A DNA stretch of 64,000 bases from Casuarius casuarius (Eukaryota; Chordata; Aves; Casuariiformes; Casuariidae). Location: assembly GCA_003342895.1 (NCBI GenBank), contig PTFA01000081.1, positions 3,614,434 to 3,678,433 of the forward strand, read 5' to 3'. Below the pieces are notes generated by a model. The model was given only the letters and a program-made list of their open reading frames with translations. It searched no databases and had not been told where the DNA came from. Of this stretch, positions 10,935 to 23,574 are shown in pieces. Made by a program: the position numbers and the translations under genes. Numbering within the stretch: the first letter of the stretch is position 1; every line of letters begins with the position of its first letter.

Positions 10935-12390
10935 GTACAACCTGCTAAGCAAGCAAGCCATTTTAATAGCTTAAGCTATTTAGAAGTGGGTTTAAATTAA
11001 ACTATAATAGATAATTTTCAACTTATGCTATGTATTTGACACGTGTGTCTAAAAATGTGACCAAATCAAGACAATGAAGTTGAAGGGTCCATGTGCATGT
11101 GTGTTTGCAGCTAGAAAAGATTTCTTTCTCTCCAACTTTGGAGGGACAGAAATGATCTTTGTCTGTGCAAATGGACAAATACCTTCTAGGTGATCCCAGA
11201 GATGTGACTGTACCAGCAAGCCTATCAGTGGAGGCCTTTATCCCATGAGATCTGCTTCCTCCAAAAACTGTGCATCTAAGTTTTGGAGGGACAATGTGCT
11301 TCTCCTGAAGTCGGTGTCTCAAAGCCTGATGATTGAGGTTTCTTACAAGGGTGGAATAGAAAGTGAAGGAAATAGTGAGAGAAGTTTTGACATTGTTTTC
11401 CGTCATTGCAGAGACTAAACCAGTAGGAGGCTTCAAAATTCAGTAACTTTTTTGTAGTCCTTTGAGAAAAATGTGCAAGTTCAGTCTGCACAGAGAAGTC
11501 ACATCATTGAAATGAAAGGGAATCCTAACTGCTTCCTTCTATTGTCTTGCCTTACTATCTGCTCTGTCACTGGTGTTCCTTTTTGTCGGAATTAACACCA
11601 TATTTTTGTTCCCAGGAATAATAATAGCAGTAATAGAAAATTACTGCTTTGCGAATCATTTTGGAAAGTGTATATGGAAATCTTTAGGAGTGAAAATAGA
11701 TGCAATGGATGATAATTGTTACTAGCAATGAAAATGTTTGGTTTAAGGTATAAAAAAATAAATGNGCGTCAGACACACTGAAATTTCATCTGGATAGATG
11801 TATGCAGAGACTGAGTGCATGATTTTGTCAGACGTTAGAAGGATAGAGGGGAGACTGTGAATACCTCTAAGTCCTGACCTGTCTTTGTAAAGTTCTCCTT
11901 ACCACAGGCCATAAGTGTTCTTTAATGCAAGTCAAATGCTCCAAATGAGGAAAGAGAGAGAAATTAGTCTGAACAGGAAGCTTCAAATATTCTAAGACTA
12001 ATTGAGTTTAGATAATTAAGGGGTTTTAGAGGAGTAATTCAGAGGAGAATGGGAGGGGAGGACAGTTTAATTGAGATTGCCTGTCCATCTGTGAATTCTC
12101 TGTGCAGCCTTCTGTGGCGTGTCCTGCTTGTCATTCATTCTGACCTGAAGGAGCTGATGTAGTTTGTATTGACCTTATTAGTTAGCAACACTGAAGGCTT
12201 GCCTTGCATTTTATAGCTGTTCGTGTACTGCCTCGGGTGGAGTGCATGCGTGGTGCTTTTCTGTGTCGTCCTTGACTGGAGGAAATGCCCTCCCCTGGCA
12301 TGTCTGCCCTTTCGAGACCTAAGAGTATACTCTGGGGTCAAGCTAGAAGTTGAGGAGGACGAGGAACAGTTGTCTGAATGCTGCTTTGTA
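10935..12390. other. Gene-free stretch
   Basis: No gene is supported. The antisense frame at 11023-11436 (137 codons) and its neighbour at 11276-11491 overlap and have no recognisable domain. The antisense frame at 12135-12422 is Ser/Thr-rich and also unlike anything known. A single N lies at 11765. Confidence 0.55.
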
Positions 12391-12399
12391 GTGCAGTAG

Positions 12400-12990
12400 A
12401 GGCTGTTAGCAGATCCGCGCATGCTGGAGCCAAGTCTTCATCTCTGCTATAACAAGGCCACCAAAATCTGAATCCGAACCCAAACCTTTGCCGTCAGCAG
12501 CAGGGTGGTGGTTGTAGCACAGCCTGGCTGATTCAGTCATGGAGAGGAGATGGCAGCCGAGCCTCGTTGCTTTCTTGGGGAGAACGTTCCCAATAGCTTT
12601 GCACCGGCTACCATTAAGAAAACATCCTTTTAAAAGGATGTTATCATCTATTCTGCACGTTGGGAACAAATGCCTAGGCTGGCTGCACTGCAGGACCGCG
12701 GATGCCCTCCTGCTCTGTGACTCCATGCGCCGGAGGCGGCTTGGTCCCAGANCACAGACAGAGCTCACCTCCTGCATGTAAGGGGCAGCGGGCAGGACAG
12801 AGGCTGCAGTGTGATGGGCGAATGTGTGGGATTTGGACACCACGGGCAGGAAGCAGAGGAGCAAGGCTGTCCTGCAGTGCCCGAGGTGTGACAGGCCTCT
12901 GCGTGGTGCTTCAGGTCTCCGAACNGAAGGAGGCATTGGCCTGCCTCTGCTGTCTTACAGTGTTGGCAAACCCCGAATGCTGCAAGAGAT
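12400..12990. other. GC-enriched patch with overlapping open frames
   Basis: GC and CpG content rise here. An antisense frame of 176 codons (12406-12936) starts at ATG. It is overlapped by sense frames at 12539-12781, 12702-13031 and 12824-13012 and another antisense frame at 12765-13001. Open frames in nearly every phase are a normal effect of locally higher GC. The 176-codon product is Cys/His/Arg-rich, has no spacing like a zinc finger, and I do not recognise it. A perfect 22-bp palindrome lies inside, listed separately. N bases at 12752 and 12925 interrupt the reading. Confidence 0.4.
12621..12642. repeat. Perfect 22-bp palindrome
   Basis: The sequence AACATCCTTTT is followed immediately by its reverse complement AAAAGGATGTT, with no spacer. 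The next outward bases do not pair. It may be only coincidence, but an uninterrupted 11+11 palindrome is rare by chance in 64 kb. Confidence 0.9.
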
Positions 12991-12999
12991 GGCGTTGGC

Positions 13000-13195
13000 A
13001 AGTGAATTTTGATTTAGTATTGAATAAATGAGAAATACAGTGGAAGGGCTGTGTCCTGCTAGACTGACCTTCTTCTAGGCCTTGTCCATGCTGCAGTTGA
13101 GGGGCATGAATTCTGATTTGATGCTGACTGGCACCATAGACATGTCAGNGACTTAAATGGGGTTGACCCACCACCTTGCCAATGGAATTGAAATC
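13000..13195. other. Gene-free stretch
   Basis: No gene or repeat is supported. A single N lies at 13149. Confidence 0.6.
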
Positions 13196-13199
13196 AAAA

Positions 13200-13420
13200 T
13201 GCAGTTAAAACTGACAGATTGTATCACTTAATTTAGAAAGAAGCTGGGAGCTTCTGAGAGGAGAGGCCTTGAAGCCTCGGAGAGCGCTGACAAATTGTAA
13301 TGTGCTTCTTGTGCTCTGTTTATAAACACAAACAACTTGACTCAGCGCTCGGCAGGGTGTTCTCTCACCGTAAGGGCCTCTGAGAAAATAATAAAGGAGG
13401 CTGAGAGGGGATCGACTGGG
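13200..13420. promoter_or_regulatory. Candidate regulatory patch (ARE/NF-E2-like and FOX-like words)
   Basis: TGACTCAGC at 13338-13346 fits the TGACNNNGC core of the antioxidant-response/NF-E2/MAF-type site. It also contains the AP-1 word TGACTCA. Just upstream, GTTTATAAACACAAACAA (about 13318-13335) contains several forkhead-like TGTTTA/AAACA words. Scattered CpG (GCCTCGGAG, GAGCGCTG, CAGCGCTCGG) stand out from the CpG-poor surroundings. Motif words alone are weak evidence and conservation was not tested. Confidence 0.25.
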
Positions 13421-13429
13421 TTATTTTTT

Positions 13430-15190
13430 TTCTTTTTCTTCCCCTCTCTCCTTCTGCGCTTCCACAAGTGTTTCAGTGGAGGAGCTGCCACTAAGCACAA
13501 GGGCCCTTTTCTAACAAACAGCCCCGCTTGTGCCAGAAAGCCACTCGTCAGAAGCGAGGAAACGCACTCAAGGGTGTTTTTATGTGGCGAGCAGGGCNGA
13601 TGCTGGGTAGTCGCCTGCTATCATCAGGTGTTTTCCTGGTGACCGTCATCACGAGTGTTCCTCTGGGGCTACTGGGATATGGGAGAGTTGAATAAATAAT
13701 CAAAGAGGATGTTTCTAGCTGCTAATTTTCAGTCAGATTTGATATTAGTCCAAGATTTAACACTTCCTTTCTCTGCCAACCACATGCTAAAAATAACATT
13801 TTCAGGATACTGGAGACCACTAGAAATCTGTGGTGCTTGGCACTTGAATGTTGCCTTTCATCTGGAGATCTCAAAGCAAAAAGTTGGAGCCTCGCAGTAT
13901 CTACTTAAAGTTGGGGGAATAAGTATATTTAAGATGCACCTGATGCATGTGGTGGGGTTTCATTTACAGAGAGGACAGTTCACTCAACAAAGTTTGCAGC
14001 CCCCAAAAGGATGAGGAAGAGTTGAACAATGTATTTATTGCTCTTTTTTCCAGTTAAACAGGGCTTTAAACTGGCTTTCAGTAAGCAGATTGTTAACTAA
14101 TAGTTCTGGCATGTATTTTGACCTAGGTCCCCCCCACCACGTACTTTATTTTTCTCTTTTGTCTTAGTCATTGGCAACATAGAGAAGATGGAAGCAAGTA
14201 ACGAAAAAAAAAATCATTGTTTAGCTAGAAAAAAAGCAGAAATTTTGTACTGTTTTTGTAGGTTTGCTAATGTCACCAAGAGTCAAGAGTTCCCTGCATG
14301 TTTCGTAGACTCCCTGTTCTGCCTTGACTGCTATAGTGTAACGTATCTCATGGGTCTTTTAAGGCCTTGGGAAAGCAGCTGTTTTTTCTCTGTTGGGAAA
14401 ACAACATATAGGTGGTGGGATTCAGCCAACGGTTGTGAGTCCAGTGAAGAAGCTTAGAAACAGACTGACTGAAAAGGAGCATTGAGAACTAGACCTAAGT
14501 TTCCCCAAGGAAAGTGAATTTATTTGGATTCTNTCTAGTAGCTGAGTGCTTTTCTCCCAAGACTCAATAACTGCAGAACGTCTTCCCTCCTGAGCTGAAG
14601 GAGGACTAATGATGTCTTGTGTTTGATAGTTTTGATTGCTCTGCTCATTTGGATAATTTGCTTAAGCCTTTCAAAGCAACTGTAATTTAATCAAACTGGC
14701 AGTGGCAGTCATTTCCCTGAAAAATAGCAAGACCATTCCTCCCATCGTAGTGGTGTACGCAGCTGACCATCTAAGCCACGCGCAACCACCGGGAGCNGAG
14801 CAAATTCTCTTGGGAATTAGTGTCTAGCAGGTCACACACCAGCTTCAATTTTCCCACTGTGCCACCTCTCACAAAAAATAGTGGGCACAGGCTGATGGCC
14901 ACAGCCGTCAGAGCCCGTATACAATAACCTGCATGCTGTTCATAAGTATGGGGCAAATCATAAGATTGTTTTATAGTCTTTGAGATGATATGAGAGCAAG
15001 ATATGATCCACTGTTCAGGTAATCTGGCCCATCCAGCCAGATTCATCCTGTCATTGTGCGACATTACTTGTTTCCCTTTGGGTGGTTTGAATCATCTGAA
15101 TTGGCACTGGATTTTAGGGCCTTTGAGGCCATTAACTCTGATGGGAGGCAGGACCTTGGATTACCACCACTGAGGTGTTTTTCATAAATG
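13430..15190. other. Gene-free stretch
   Basis: No gene is supported. A T/C-rich tract runs from about 13422 to 13455. Short frames at 13337-13642, 13709-14014 and 14188-14457 (+) and 14771-15064 (-) resemble no protein. Single N bases occur at 13598, 14533 and 14797. Confidence 0.6.
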
Positions 15191-15195
15191 GGAAT

Positions 15196-15210
15196 GGGGN
15201 GGGGGGGGGG
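15196..15210. repeat. G homopolymer with embedded N
   Basis: Four G, an N at 15200 and then ten G. The length is likely uncertain, and the N may reflect a homopolymer base-calling problem rather than a true variant. Confidence 0.9.
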
Positions 15211-15214
15211 TCTT

Positions 15215-16960
15215 TTTGGCTTTTTGATATTGGCAACGTGGTGGCAGAGATGACTAGGAAAAACTTACTGTGAGCGAGTGTCGGATGTTTATTTGGCATA
15301 AAGAATGAAGTCACCTGCCTGATGAGAGATTTAAATGTTAGGGAAATGTCAGAACTGCCCACAACTATTTGATCTGCCAGATCTCTGAGAAATTATAACT
15401 TCCACCATGCTTGGCGAAGCTGTTTTTGTTATGTTTTAGCAGGATGGTCAGGTATTAGCAGGTATTGTGTATCTGACTGCGTGCTGAAGCAATTTGTTAG
15501 CTTCTGCTTGCCTTATCTGGCCCCATCCTGACAGATGTGAAGGAGCGCAGGTAGATAATAGAAGACTTTTTTCACTATTGATGATAGAGGTGCAAGTACC
15601 AGGTCTGGTTAGAGATATTTCATGCCTGGCCATTGCATCATGCTTAGTGACCTTCAAACTCTTGCTTATGTGGCGACTGTGGAGACCTTTTGATTTACAG
15701 CACTGCTATTTAAGTGGTTGTACACCTCGGCAAGGGCCAAATTACTATTTCAGTTCAAGTCTGTGGGTGATGAGTGAAGAGACACGTTTTGCACGCCTGT
15801 CACACTGTTGAAAGATTTATTTATATTTGAAAGTTACAGATTTCACTTGAAGTGAAAAAATATTTTCTTTTTCTCCCTAAACAAGAAAATGCCTTGGTGA
15901 AACATTTTTGTCTGTTGCNTTACTTCTCTTCTCATTCCTCTCGGTAGTTGCTTCCTCAAGGAATCTTCATTCCAGCTTTTTCTCCAGCTCCTGATTGCTC
16001 TGGGCCTTTCTCTCCATGTTAGTCACTTCTGACTCTCGCTTGGGTTTCTTCTAGTACCCTTCTCTTCATCTCTACTTACAAAAAAAAATCTTTCCCTTGC
16101 ATCTTTACTCTCTCTTTGCCCTTGGCAGGAGACAAAAGGGAGGCACTGCTTGTGGAAAAGTAACCACTTTTAAACCTATAAACACCTGAGGAGGCTGCGA
16201 GAACCAAACCCTCTAGAATCAGGGATGCCATGTCTGGCAAAGGGATGGAGAGAATAACGTTTCGGTGATTCCTGCAGTGCTGCTGGGCTGGCGGAGCAGA
16301 AGTGAAAGACAGGACAGCTGTGGGGGAACAGGATTCTTTCCCAGTCTCTCTGGCTATGCTCTCTGGCCTTTTCAGACTANGAGCAAGCAGGTGCCTGTCG
16401 GTTGAATTGCAGTGAATATTGCACAAGAAACTGTAGGCTGGTGGAAAGACTCCAGGGAGCCAGCTTCAGCCTACGGACAGTAGGTTTGACTCCTTTAGTC
16501 TAGACACTCTCACAGGGATTAATTACATCAGCAATAATTTGTCAGTCTCTCTTTATTTTCCAGTGTCGTGGCTAGTGGTGAGATTCTCCTTATACTCTTC
16601 CATGCTCTATCGTACAGGATTCACTTCTAGCAGAGTGGCTACCCAGGCCACAGTTCATGTGTTTTTTTTATAGTATTAGTGCTACTGATGATTAGCAGAA
16701 GCAAGGGTATCTGAACATCCAGATCTCACTGATGGGCAAGGAGAACATCCTCTATGTGTTNTGAGAATCTCCACTGTCAGCTGATGACTCAAGAGCCTCA
16801 AATATTTTAATAAGAATTGCACTTATGCAAATATGTACGTCAGATTTGGAAATAAAGCATGAGCGTACATTGCTGTCACGTTGGAAAACAATTCCTTCAG
16901 TCTCAAAACCACTGGCGAGCTGAATGTTGTAATTCCATTTCCAGTTTCTAGATAATAAGC
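15215..16960. other. Gene-free stretch
   Basis: No gene is supported. Several pyrimidine tracts are followed by AG (for example near 16552-16562), but none opens a frame that ends in a donor. Overlapping frames near 15448-15811 and the antisense frame at 16076-16426 are not recognisable. N bases occur at 15919, 16380 and 16761. Confidence 0.6.
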
Positions 16961-16964
16961 CTAT

Positions 16965-17030
16965 GAATTTCAGATACAGTAACTTGACCAAAATTACACA
17001 CAGTGCCTTGGGAATATCCATGCAGCCTGA
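16965..17030 (-). repeat. MIR-core-like fragment
   Basis: CAGTAACTTGACCAAAATTACACACAG, given here as adjoining words CAGTAACTTGACC and AAAATTACACACAG, fits the reversed MIR core (GTAACTTGCCCAAGGTCACACAG), and GGGAATATCC follows. Only the core survives. It abuts a TTAGGTGCCTGAC-type repeat downstream, so the two may belong to one composite element. Confidence 0.5.
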
Positions 17031-17115
17031 CTTTAAACACTAATTTAGGTGCCTGACATAAGAGGGCACTGTCTCTAGGCTCCCCGTGTAGTAAATGGAG
17101 AGAGATGACTCGGAG
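17030..17115. repeat. TTAGGTGCCTAA-type old repeat fragment
   Basis: The words TTTAGGTGCCTGACATAAG and CTCTAGGCTCCCCG, followed by AGTAAATGGAGAGAGATG, match the style of an old sauropsid repeat rich in TTAGGYNCCTAA and SAATGGAGAGA words. Similar fragments lie at 36.8, 58.8 and 59.5 kb. I cannot assign a family name. Confidence 0.45.
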
Positions 17116-17249
17116 TTGCCTTTTGCAGAAGTCTTTCAAGTAAACTTGTGTTCTGAATAACCCTCTGGAAGAGTTTGCCTCTTCCTATAGACTGTACAAA
17201 AGGCCTGAATTAGGTTAGAATAAAAGTTTAAAGTAAAGCTGTGTGACTA

Positions 17250-17295
17250 TCCCCCTCCTTACTTCCTCCCTTTTTCTTTTTTTTTTTTTTTTTTT
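17250..17295. repeat. Pyrimidine tract ending in T19
   Basis: A C/T-only run of about 46 bases ends in an uninterrupted T run (17277-17295). The following GGTGAATGTTGGACTAGAAG contains a word resembling the chicken-repeat-1 (CR1) 3' region (GTTGGACTAGATGACC). The rest of the CR1 3' end is not visible, so I do not call a CR1. Confidence 0.8.
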
Positions 17296-17299
17296 GGTG

Positions 17300-20200
17300 A
17301 ATGTTGGACTAGAAGACCAAATGCTGACAACATTTTACACTCCTAGACTCTTGCCCTCCAACAACATTATAGAGAGACTTTGTCGTGCAGAGAGAGGGTG
17401 ATTGAACAATTGCATGTGTTAAGGATCTGATATCAAATAGGCTAAGTCTTAGACATATAGACTTCTTCGAGTGTGTTTACTTCATTTATAATACGCAGCA
17501 GGACAGTATGAGTTTTACAACACTTAGCTTTAATGTTTTGGGTCCTCCCACTCCCTAAGTACTGAGATGGCATTAAACTACACAACTTGATGGTGGCTGG
17601 GGAGAGAGACAGAGGAGAAACCCATGGAAAAATAAATCTTTAACTCAAAATGGAAATCAAGGAACTCTCTCAAACACTGAGGATCGATGCTGTTTCATTA
17701 TTAAACCAGTGTGCTGTTGTTCCCGTGGAAACAAAGAAACAAATATTTGGAGCTGTGTAACACCTTCCACCAAAATTCCAGTTGAGAATGTTTTGGAAAG
17801 TGTTTCGGTCAATNAGAGCCCTCCTGTTCCCTGAATGGAGGCTTTGTGTAGCTGCCTTGGACTCCTACACAGGCTACAAGGTGAAACTGCGCTCAGCTTT
17901 ATAAACATTGCTTGTCTTTACAATCCTTTAAAAGGCATTAATTACATCAGAAGGTCTTTCCCCAGTACAAATGATAAGTTTGAGGCTTCAGGAATGCCCC
18001 AAATCAAATCTGTGACAGTGGTGTTTGTTGTTGGTGTTGAGGCTTTTTTTTTTTTTTTTAATCCATGATTTTCTACAGATCCACCCTAGCAACTTGCTGA
18101 ATGATTTCACCTTGAACCCAGCATGATCTGTTCAGAGATGGAAGAAAAAAGCCTGAAATAAAAGTGGTATTTTGGCCAAAAAATATATTTACTTTACTAA
18201 GATAATATGATCCATCTATCCATTACCAGTGGGAAGAGATTTTTTTTTGTGTGCTGCCAGATATCCTTTACCTGAGGCACCCCATCTGTTNACATTTGCA
18301 GTTCTGGGTGAGGGGAGGAAATCTGATCAAACTTAGCAGGTGCTCCCCACCTTTTCTTAATTAAAATGATGCTATTGTCTTCTCTTTGTCTGCACACTTG
18401 CTTTCACCTGCAGAGCAACCATTACATTTTAACTGTTCAACTGCCAGAAAATTGCCTTGTTACCTTGTTTTCCAAACAAGTTTTGTCTGAACAAGGAGCA
18501 GTCTAATACATAGACTGTGGTTTTCTTTGCTGGATTTTTCAGTGAATATAAGGTCAAAACTCTAAGTATCTCACCACTGGGAAAAGCATCATATATTTCA
18601 TTTCCAGTGTGGAAAAGTCTGTGATGTCTAATTAAGGGCAAGCTCATTTAACAGCCTTTCCCTTGCTGGCAGCACTGATCACCTTTCTCTTGTTTACCCA
18701 CCTACCTGTTTTCACACAGTTCATAGAAATTCAATATTTTAGAAATCTCTTCTGCTCTGCTGAATTTGTTTGAAATCGGATAGTGGGTTCAAAAGTTGTT
18801 AGGGACAGGAGAGGGGGACAGACACATTTACACATCACTTTTGCACATTAGGCTAAAATACAGATTTCTGATATGTGAGGAGACATTGTGATGACTTGGG
18901 CCCTCAGTAAAAAGTTGTGCTCCTCTTGAGGTAGAATTCATTACACTGCATTTACTTTGTGTAATATCACTTGCACAAGGATGCTGAAGCCCCCCCAAAG
19001 GTGGAATAAAACAAGCACAGTTGCCTAAAACTTTCTAAATTCTAATGTAATTTCTCTCATATTTCCCTCCCTAATGAACATTGACATTATAGTCCAAAAG
19101 CTGCCCAAAGTTGTAAGATTTAAATTGTAACCAGCTCTAAAAATCATCCTTTTCAAATTATAGGCAGGCTTGAATGTACCAACATGGGAAAACCTTCCTT
19201 CCCTGAAGGGTGAGTGAACTGTTCAGACGCCTTTGATGGACCACACACTAGAATACCTTTCAGTGTTATCAAATAATAACTCAGAACCCCTTGGCCATAT
19301 GCTATGTGAACCAAAGTCAGAGGGCATATTTGGCATGTGGCTCATAGTTCCTGGAATATATCATAACTCGTGGAATATACTTAATGGGGGACTGGGAAGT
19401 AGTGCTTTTTATTTAGAAAATCCTGCTTAAGATAATTAAAATAGCATAGACCAGAAGGAAATCTTTTGCCTAGGCTCGTGGTTATCTGTGCATCATGGCC
19501 TAGCATGTCTCCTGTCTCAAAGGAGTATGTAATTCAAGAAGTGTCGCTATGAAAGGGAGAAGTAGCTTTTGTTCTCAAAACCCAGTGCTGTCATGATTGA
19601 GGCCACATGTTCCTTTACGGTCCCTAATCAGTTTGAGGCTGATTCCTATTTAGTTCCTTTCAACCACTGTTATTCCAGCTTTATGCTATTGTAAATTCAC
19701 TCATTCTCATCAGGTTATACTGGAGTGACTCTGTAGTGTGTCGGGCTCTAGGTATACAGATATTGATATTCTTTCTAATGTAGTTTTGTTGCCTTACACT
19801 GGGTAATATTTTTCTGTGTAATGATTCACAGTAAATGTGCCTGAGGCACTGGCTCGGGCTGGAAGGTTATGCAGCAGAGTTACAGTACTTTAAAATACCT
19901 CTTTTGGTTTTAAAGAGACACTTGAAAGGGTGGTTTTCTTGTGTCAAAAATATTCTACGCGTTCTGGATATATTACAATGGGAGAAAACCCACCATCTTT
20001 AAAAGAGTTGGTGTGAAAACCCAAATCTTCCCCCAGTTGAAGAGTCTTCTGGAATTGCAAAGTTATTGCTTAGGAGTATAAGANGAGGCTCACTTGGTTG
20101 ATCAAGGTGGCTTTGAGTTTATATTTTACAGTTATGGCTTATTTCTCTGAAGAACTGTAATTTTATATGAAAATACAGTTTTTATTGCTCCCAGTTAGTT

Positions 20201-20790
20201 TCAGCTTTAACATGTCCAACGGTTGATAGAACTTTCTTTTGTGGTGACTGCATCACTGTTTCATCAAATACTAATAATTAGATNTATAGAATTAAAAAAT
20301 AGCAAGTCTAATAACGAGAGTGCTTGCTCAGGCTATGGGAAAGCTGAGTTGTAGTCCCCTTTTCCNCTCCAGCTCCCAGGAATGGTCTTAATCACTACAT
20401 TTTAGGATGGGGTTTCATTTTGAAGAGAGAACACTATATCTTCTGGATCGCTCACTGGAACCAGCCTCTTGCCCTTGAGGTGTGTGTCAAGTCCACGGGG
20501 CTGCGTTTTATGGGCCATTCTCATTCTCGCTGTCTGGCTTGATCCTTGTTGAGCATCTCTAAACAAGGGAGAGGACCTTCAGCTAGAAGGGATACTGGGG
20601 CTATAGCCCNGAGTATTCTGTACTGCCTGCTTAGAAAACTGCTCTAGATGTACTTTCTGGGTACACTTTTATTCAGGGGCAAGGAGCCAACATGTTGTTT
20701 TTTTGCTCAACTGTGTTTAAAAGATGGATTTGTCTGCCAAGCAGTTTTCCCCTAAGTCTTCATAGTACTAATATGAACTAAAATAATNCA
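17300..20790. other. Gene-free AT-rich stretch
   Basis: No gene, RNA gene or confident repeat can be supported. A T16 run lies at 18044-18059. Short frames at 17657-17908 (-), 18429-18647 (-) and 19233-19430 (+) are unrecognisable. N bases cluster from 20084 to 20788, five in about 700 bp. Confidence 0.6.
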
Positions 20791-20794
20791 CTCT

Positions 20795-21060
20795 GCATTC
20801 GCTGTTATTAAACCCAGCATGACTGTGCTTCAGCCAATGCATTTGTGTTTAAACCAGTGAACTAACGATCAAATCCACAACTTCTAATTGCAGCCAGTAC
20901 ATGGTGTCGTAAACATGATGCAGATGGCCTTGTGGCCCTGTTACCTTCCAATTTCAGAAAAAAAATTCATTGGTCACTTAACCCTGTATTTGTAAGTCTC
21001 AGCCTGACATAATTAATGTGTTTGTTGGATGGAGAAAGGCACTAGAATTTCTCTTCTTGC
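20795..21060. promoter_or_regulatory. Possible conserved non-coding segment
   Basis: This repeat-free stretch carries varied motif words: CAGCCAATGCA (CCAAT-type), TGTTTAAACC, GATGCAGATGGCC (an E-box of neural bHLH type), TTCATTGGTCAC and CATAATTAATG. Such mixed AT/GC texture is common in vertebrate enhancers but not diagnostic. No conservation test was possible. Confidence 0.18.
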
Positions 21061-21064
21061 ACTT

Positions 21065-23570
21065 TTACTCTTCCTTCCATTAATGTGATCAGTTTGAATT
21101 CACCATTGATTACAGAATTCTCAAAACCTAACCATGTAATTTTTAGGAAAAAGTAGAGTTGCTATGGAGTAGTAAAAAAGATTATTTCTCCTCTACCCTA
21201 AGTTACTCACTTAGCAACAGTCCTAGTCCCAGATTATATCTGCTGAGCCTGAGTTGATGCTTTTGTGTATTTTTTTTTGCCTGTTAAAGAACATGCAAAT
21301 ATCTTTATTCTTTTGTGGATGCTAGTAGGATCTTAATTNTCTGATTTTGTTGAAGACAGTACTTGTCCCAGATAGTATTTTTCCTGATACTATTGGCCTG
21401 ATCCAACCAACTAATTAAGTACATCCCTAACTATAGAAACCTGAGTAGTATCACTAACTACAGTGTGATTCCTCATGTAATTNAGAGATTGTGAATATTT
21501 AGCTGCACTGGGGCTATTATGAACGAGTTTATACATGAATGTAATCAGGATGGTCAACTATATACTTTTTTCCATATTTTTTACAAATCAAAGATATTTT
21601 TGAGAAGTTCTGTGAACAGAGGAAGGGAAGATTTTTAGGAGCAAGGTAGCCCTTTTCTGTCAAATTTTAGGTTTTCAGATGTGCCTAAAGTTTTTCTCTG
21701 GTTTTCTGTGGTGTTTCTGGTGAAATGGTTTTGCTCAGTGGATATTACCGTGACTCGAGCCAACTCTCTGTTCAGGTTAACGAGCATAGATTCAGTGAGC
21801 TTTGCTGATTTACTGCAGTTAAGAAATNAGCCTTTTCTGCTTGAATAAACAGTGAACTTGGGAGACAACATTTTCTTTGGTTGGACAGGTCTGCACCTAT
21901 GGTACATCTCATTCCAAATATAGTCCAGTGGTGCTGCTTTGTTTCCCAAAGTACAGGCNTGGGAAAAGAAAAAAGTAAGCAGTGGTGTGTAGGAGGAGAC
22001 GTGATTTTCAGAGGGAGCTCTGGGNGCTCTGCCGCTCTGAAAAGCAGGCCACCTACATAGGGGTCAAAACCACGGTACAATTGCAAAGAAGGAGATACAA
22101 TATAAGCTGTAATTATTGTCGTGAAATACCTTCTCCTAAAATGTTAAGTGCTTTTGAGGCTTCGGTTCTTTGTTTATGCAGCACCTGAAACACCAGAGCC
22201 CTGTCTCTGACTGGGACTTCTGGGTGCTGCTGTCTTATAAAGAGTAGAAACTACTGAGAAAAACACTACTGGGACAAAACGTGAGCTTCTCTGCATTAAC
22301 GACATCGCAAGACACAGGAACCTAAGAACGTGATTGACAGTCTGTCATTGTAACCACTGAAACCTTAAAAGTCTAATTAAAGCCTCATAAAAAGTAATTC
22401 AGTGGTGTTTGCATATGTAAAATAAAATGCTTTCATAGCTCAGCTTTATGAGCGTGTATGGACTCTAAGAATTCTGAAAACTTTCGTGTATTTTTNTGAA
22501 TGTCGTGAACTCAAAATTATTTAGCAAATTTTGCCACTTTTTTTTTCTCTCTAGGCTTTCACTATTGCTTACAGCCCAAACCACAAATAAAGCATTAAAA
22601 TTATTGATGTGAGCTAAGCAGGAGGGCTATTGCCAAAAATAGCAGTATTCACTCAGGCTCATTCTATGTAGCTCTGGAAAAATTATTCCCAAGCTACAGC
22701 AAAGATCACATTTTTTCCTTTCTTCACTAATAGCAAAAATATTACCTTTCAAGTGGTCTGTTATTCCCGCAGCTGGGGGATAAGCAGGTTGGACAAGGTT
22801 TAAGGTAGCTAAATGAGCAAGGCTTGCCGATCCAGCCTCCTGCTAGTACAGTGAATGATTTATTAAGCTTTTCTTGCCAGGTGCCTTCCCACCCCCTATT
22901 TTTGCCTTCAAAATGATGGCAAAATGAAGCAAATGGGCAATTGAAACCCCTTATTTGACCTAACAGAGCTCCAGGAGCATTGCTCTTTGTTCTTTCCACT
23001 CTAACAAAGTGCATGGGAGCAGTTTTAATACATGCTTGGGCTCTCAGATAGTGTATTTAGAATAGGTGCTCACAGTCCTGCTTTGCCGTGACCAAAAAAG
23101 ATCTTTTAATGCCAGAAGAGATAGGGAAACTCTGAAAGAGTAGAGATGCNTACATGTGGGAGGCTTGTCTTGTGCAGTGCAGGTAAGTCCTCTCAGACAG
23201 GTTCGGTCACCTTTCAGTCAAGCTACAGGGACAGAAAGCCGCGTTGCTCTTGGGTAAGAATCCCCTGTGCAGTGCACTGCTGAAGCCTGGGTCCTCCTCC
23301 AGCATCCCCAGCAACAGCACACAGGAGGCCTGCTGCCGGGTGTGTGGGGCGTACTGGGTTCATGGTTTGTAGCTGCTCCCTGAGTGTACAGAGGGCTCTG
23401 CGGCGTATGGTCAACGCAGTAAGTTCAAACTAGTTGTGTACGCAGTGCAGACCCTCTGCCTCAGAGCTCCACAATCGAGGCCACAANGCTAATGTATGTT
23501 ACGTGTCACGTCTACATGGGGATCCTCGTGAAAGTTAACACCTATCAGCTCGTGTGTAAAGCCACCTCGA
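21065..23570. other. Gene-free stretch
   Basis: No gene is supported. Overlapping antisense frames at 21635-21949 and 21772-22086, and a sense frame at 21982-22188, resemble nothing. A canonical donor word (CAG|GTAAGT at about 23180-23187) is present, but every upstream frame has a stop within about 70 bases, so no coding exon ends there. Confidence 0.6.
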
Positions 23571-23574
23571 AACA

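Noticed and set aside
12406..12936. 176-codon antisense frame as a gene
   Set aside because: It lies in GC-enriched DNA where most phases are open, it has no recognisable domain, and no splice or promoter context supports it.
17296..17330. CR1 LINE 3' end
   Set aside because: Only one word, GTTGGACTAGAAGACC, resembles CR1. The CCTTCCAACC and ATTCTATG tail are not found.
23170..23195. Coding exon ending at CAG|GTAAGT
   Set aside because: All three frames contain stops within about 70 bases upstream. At most a non-coding exon could end there.
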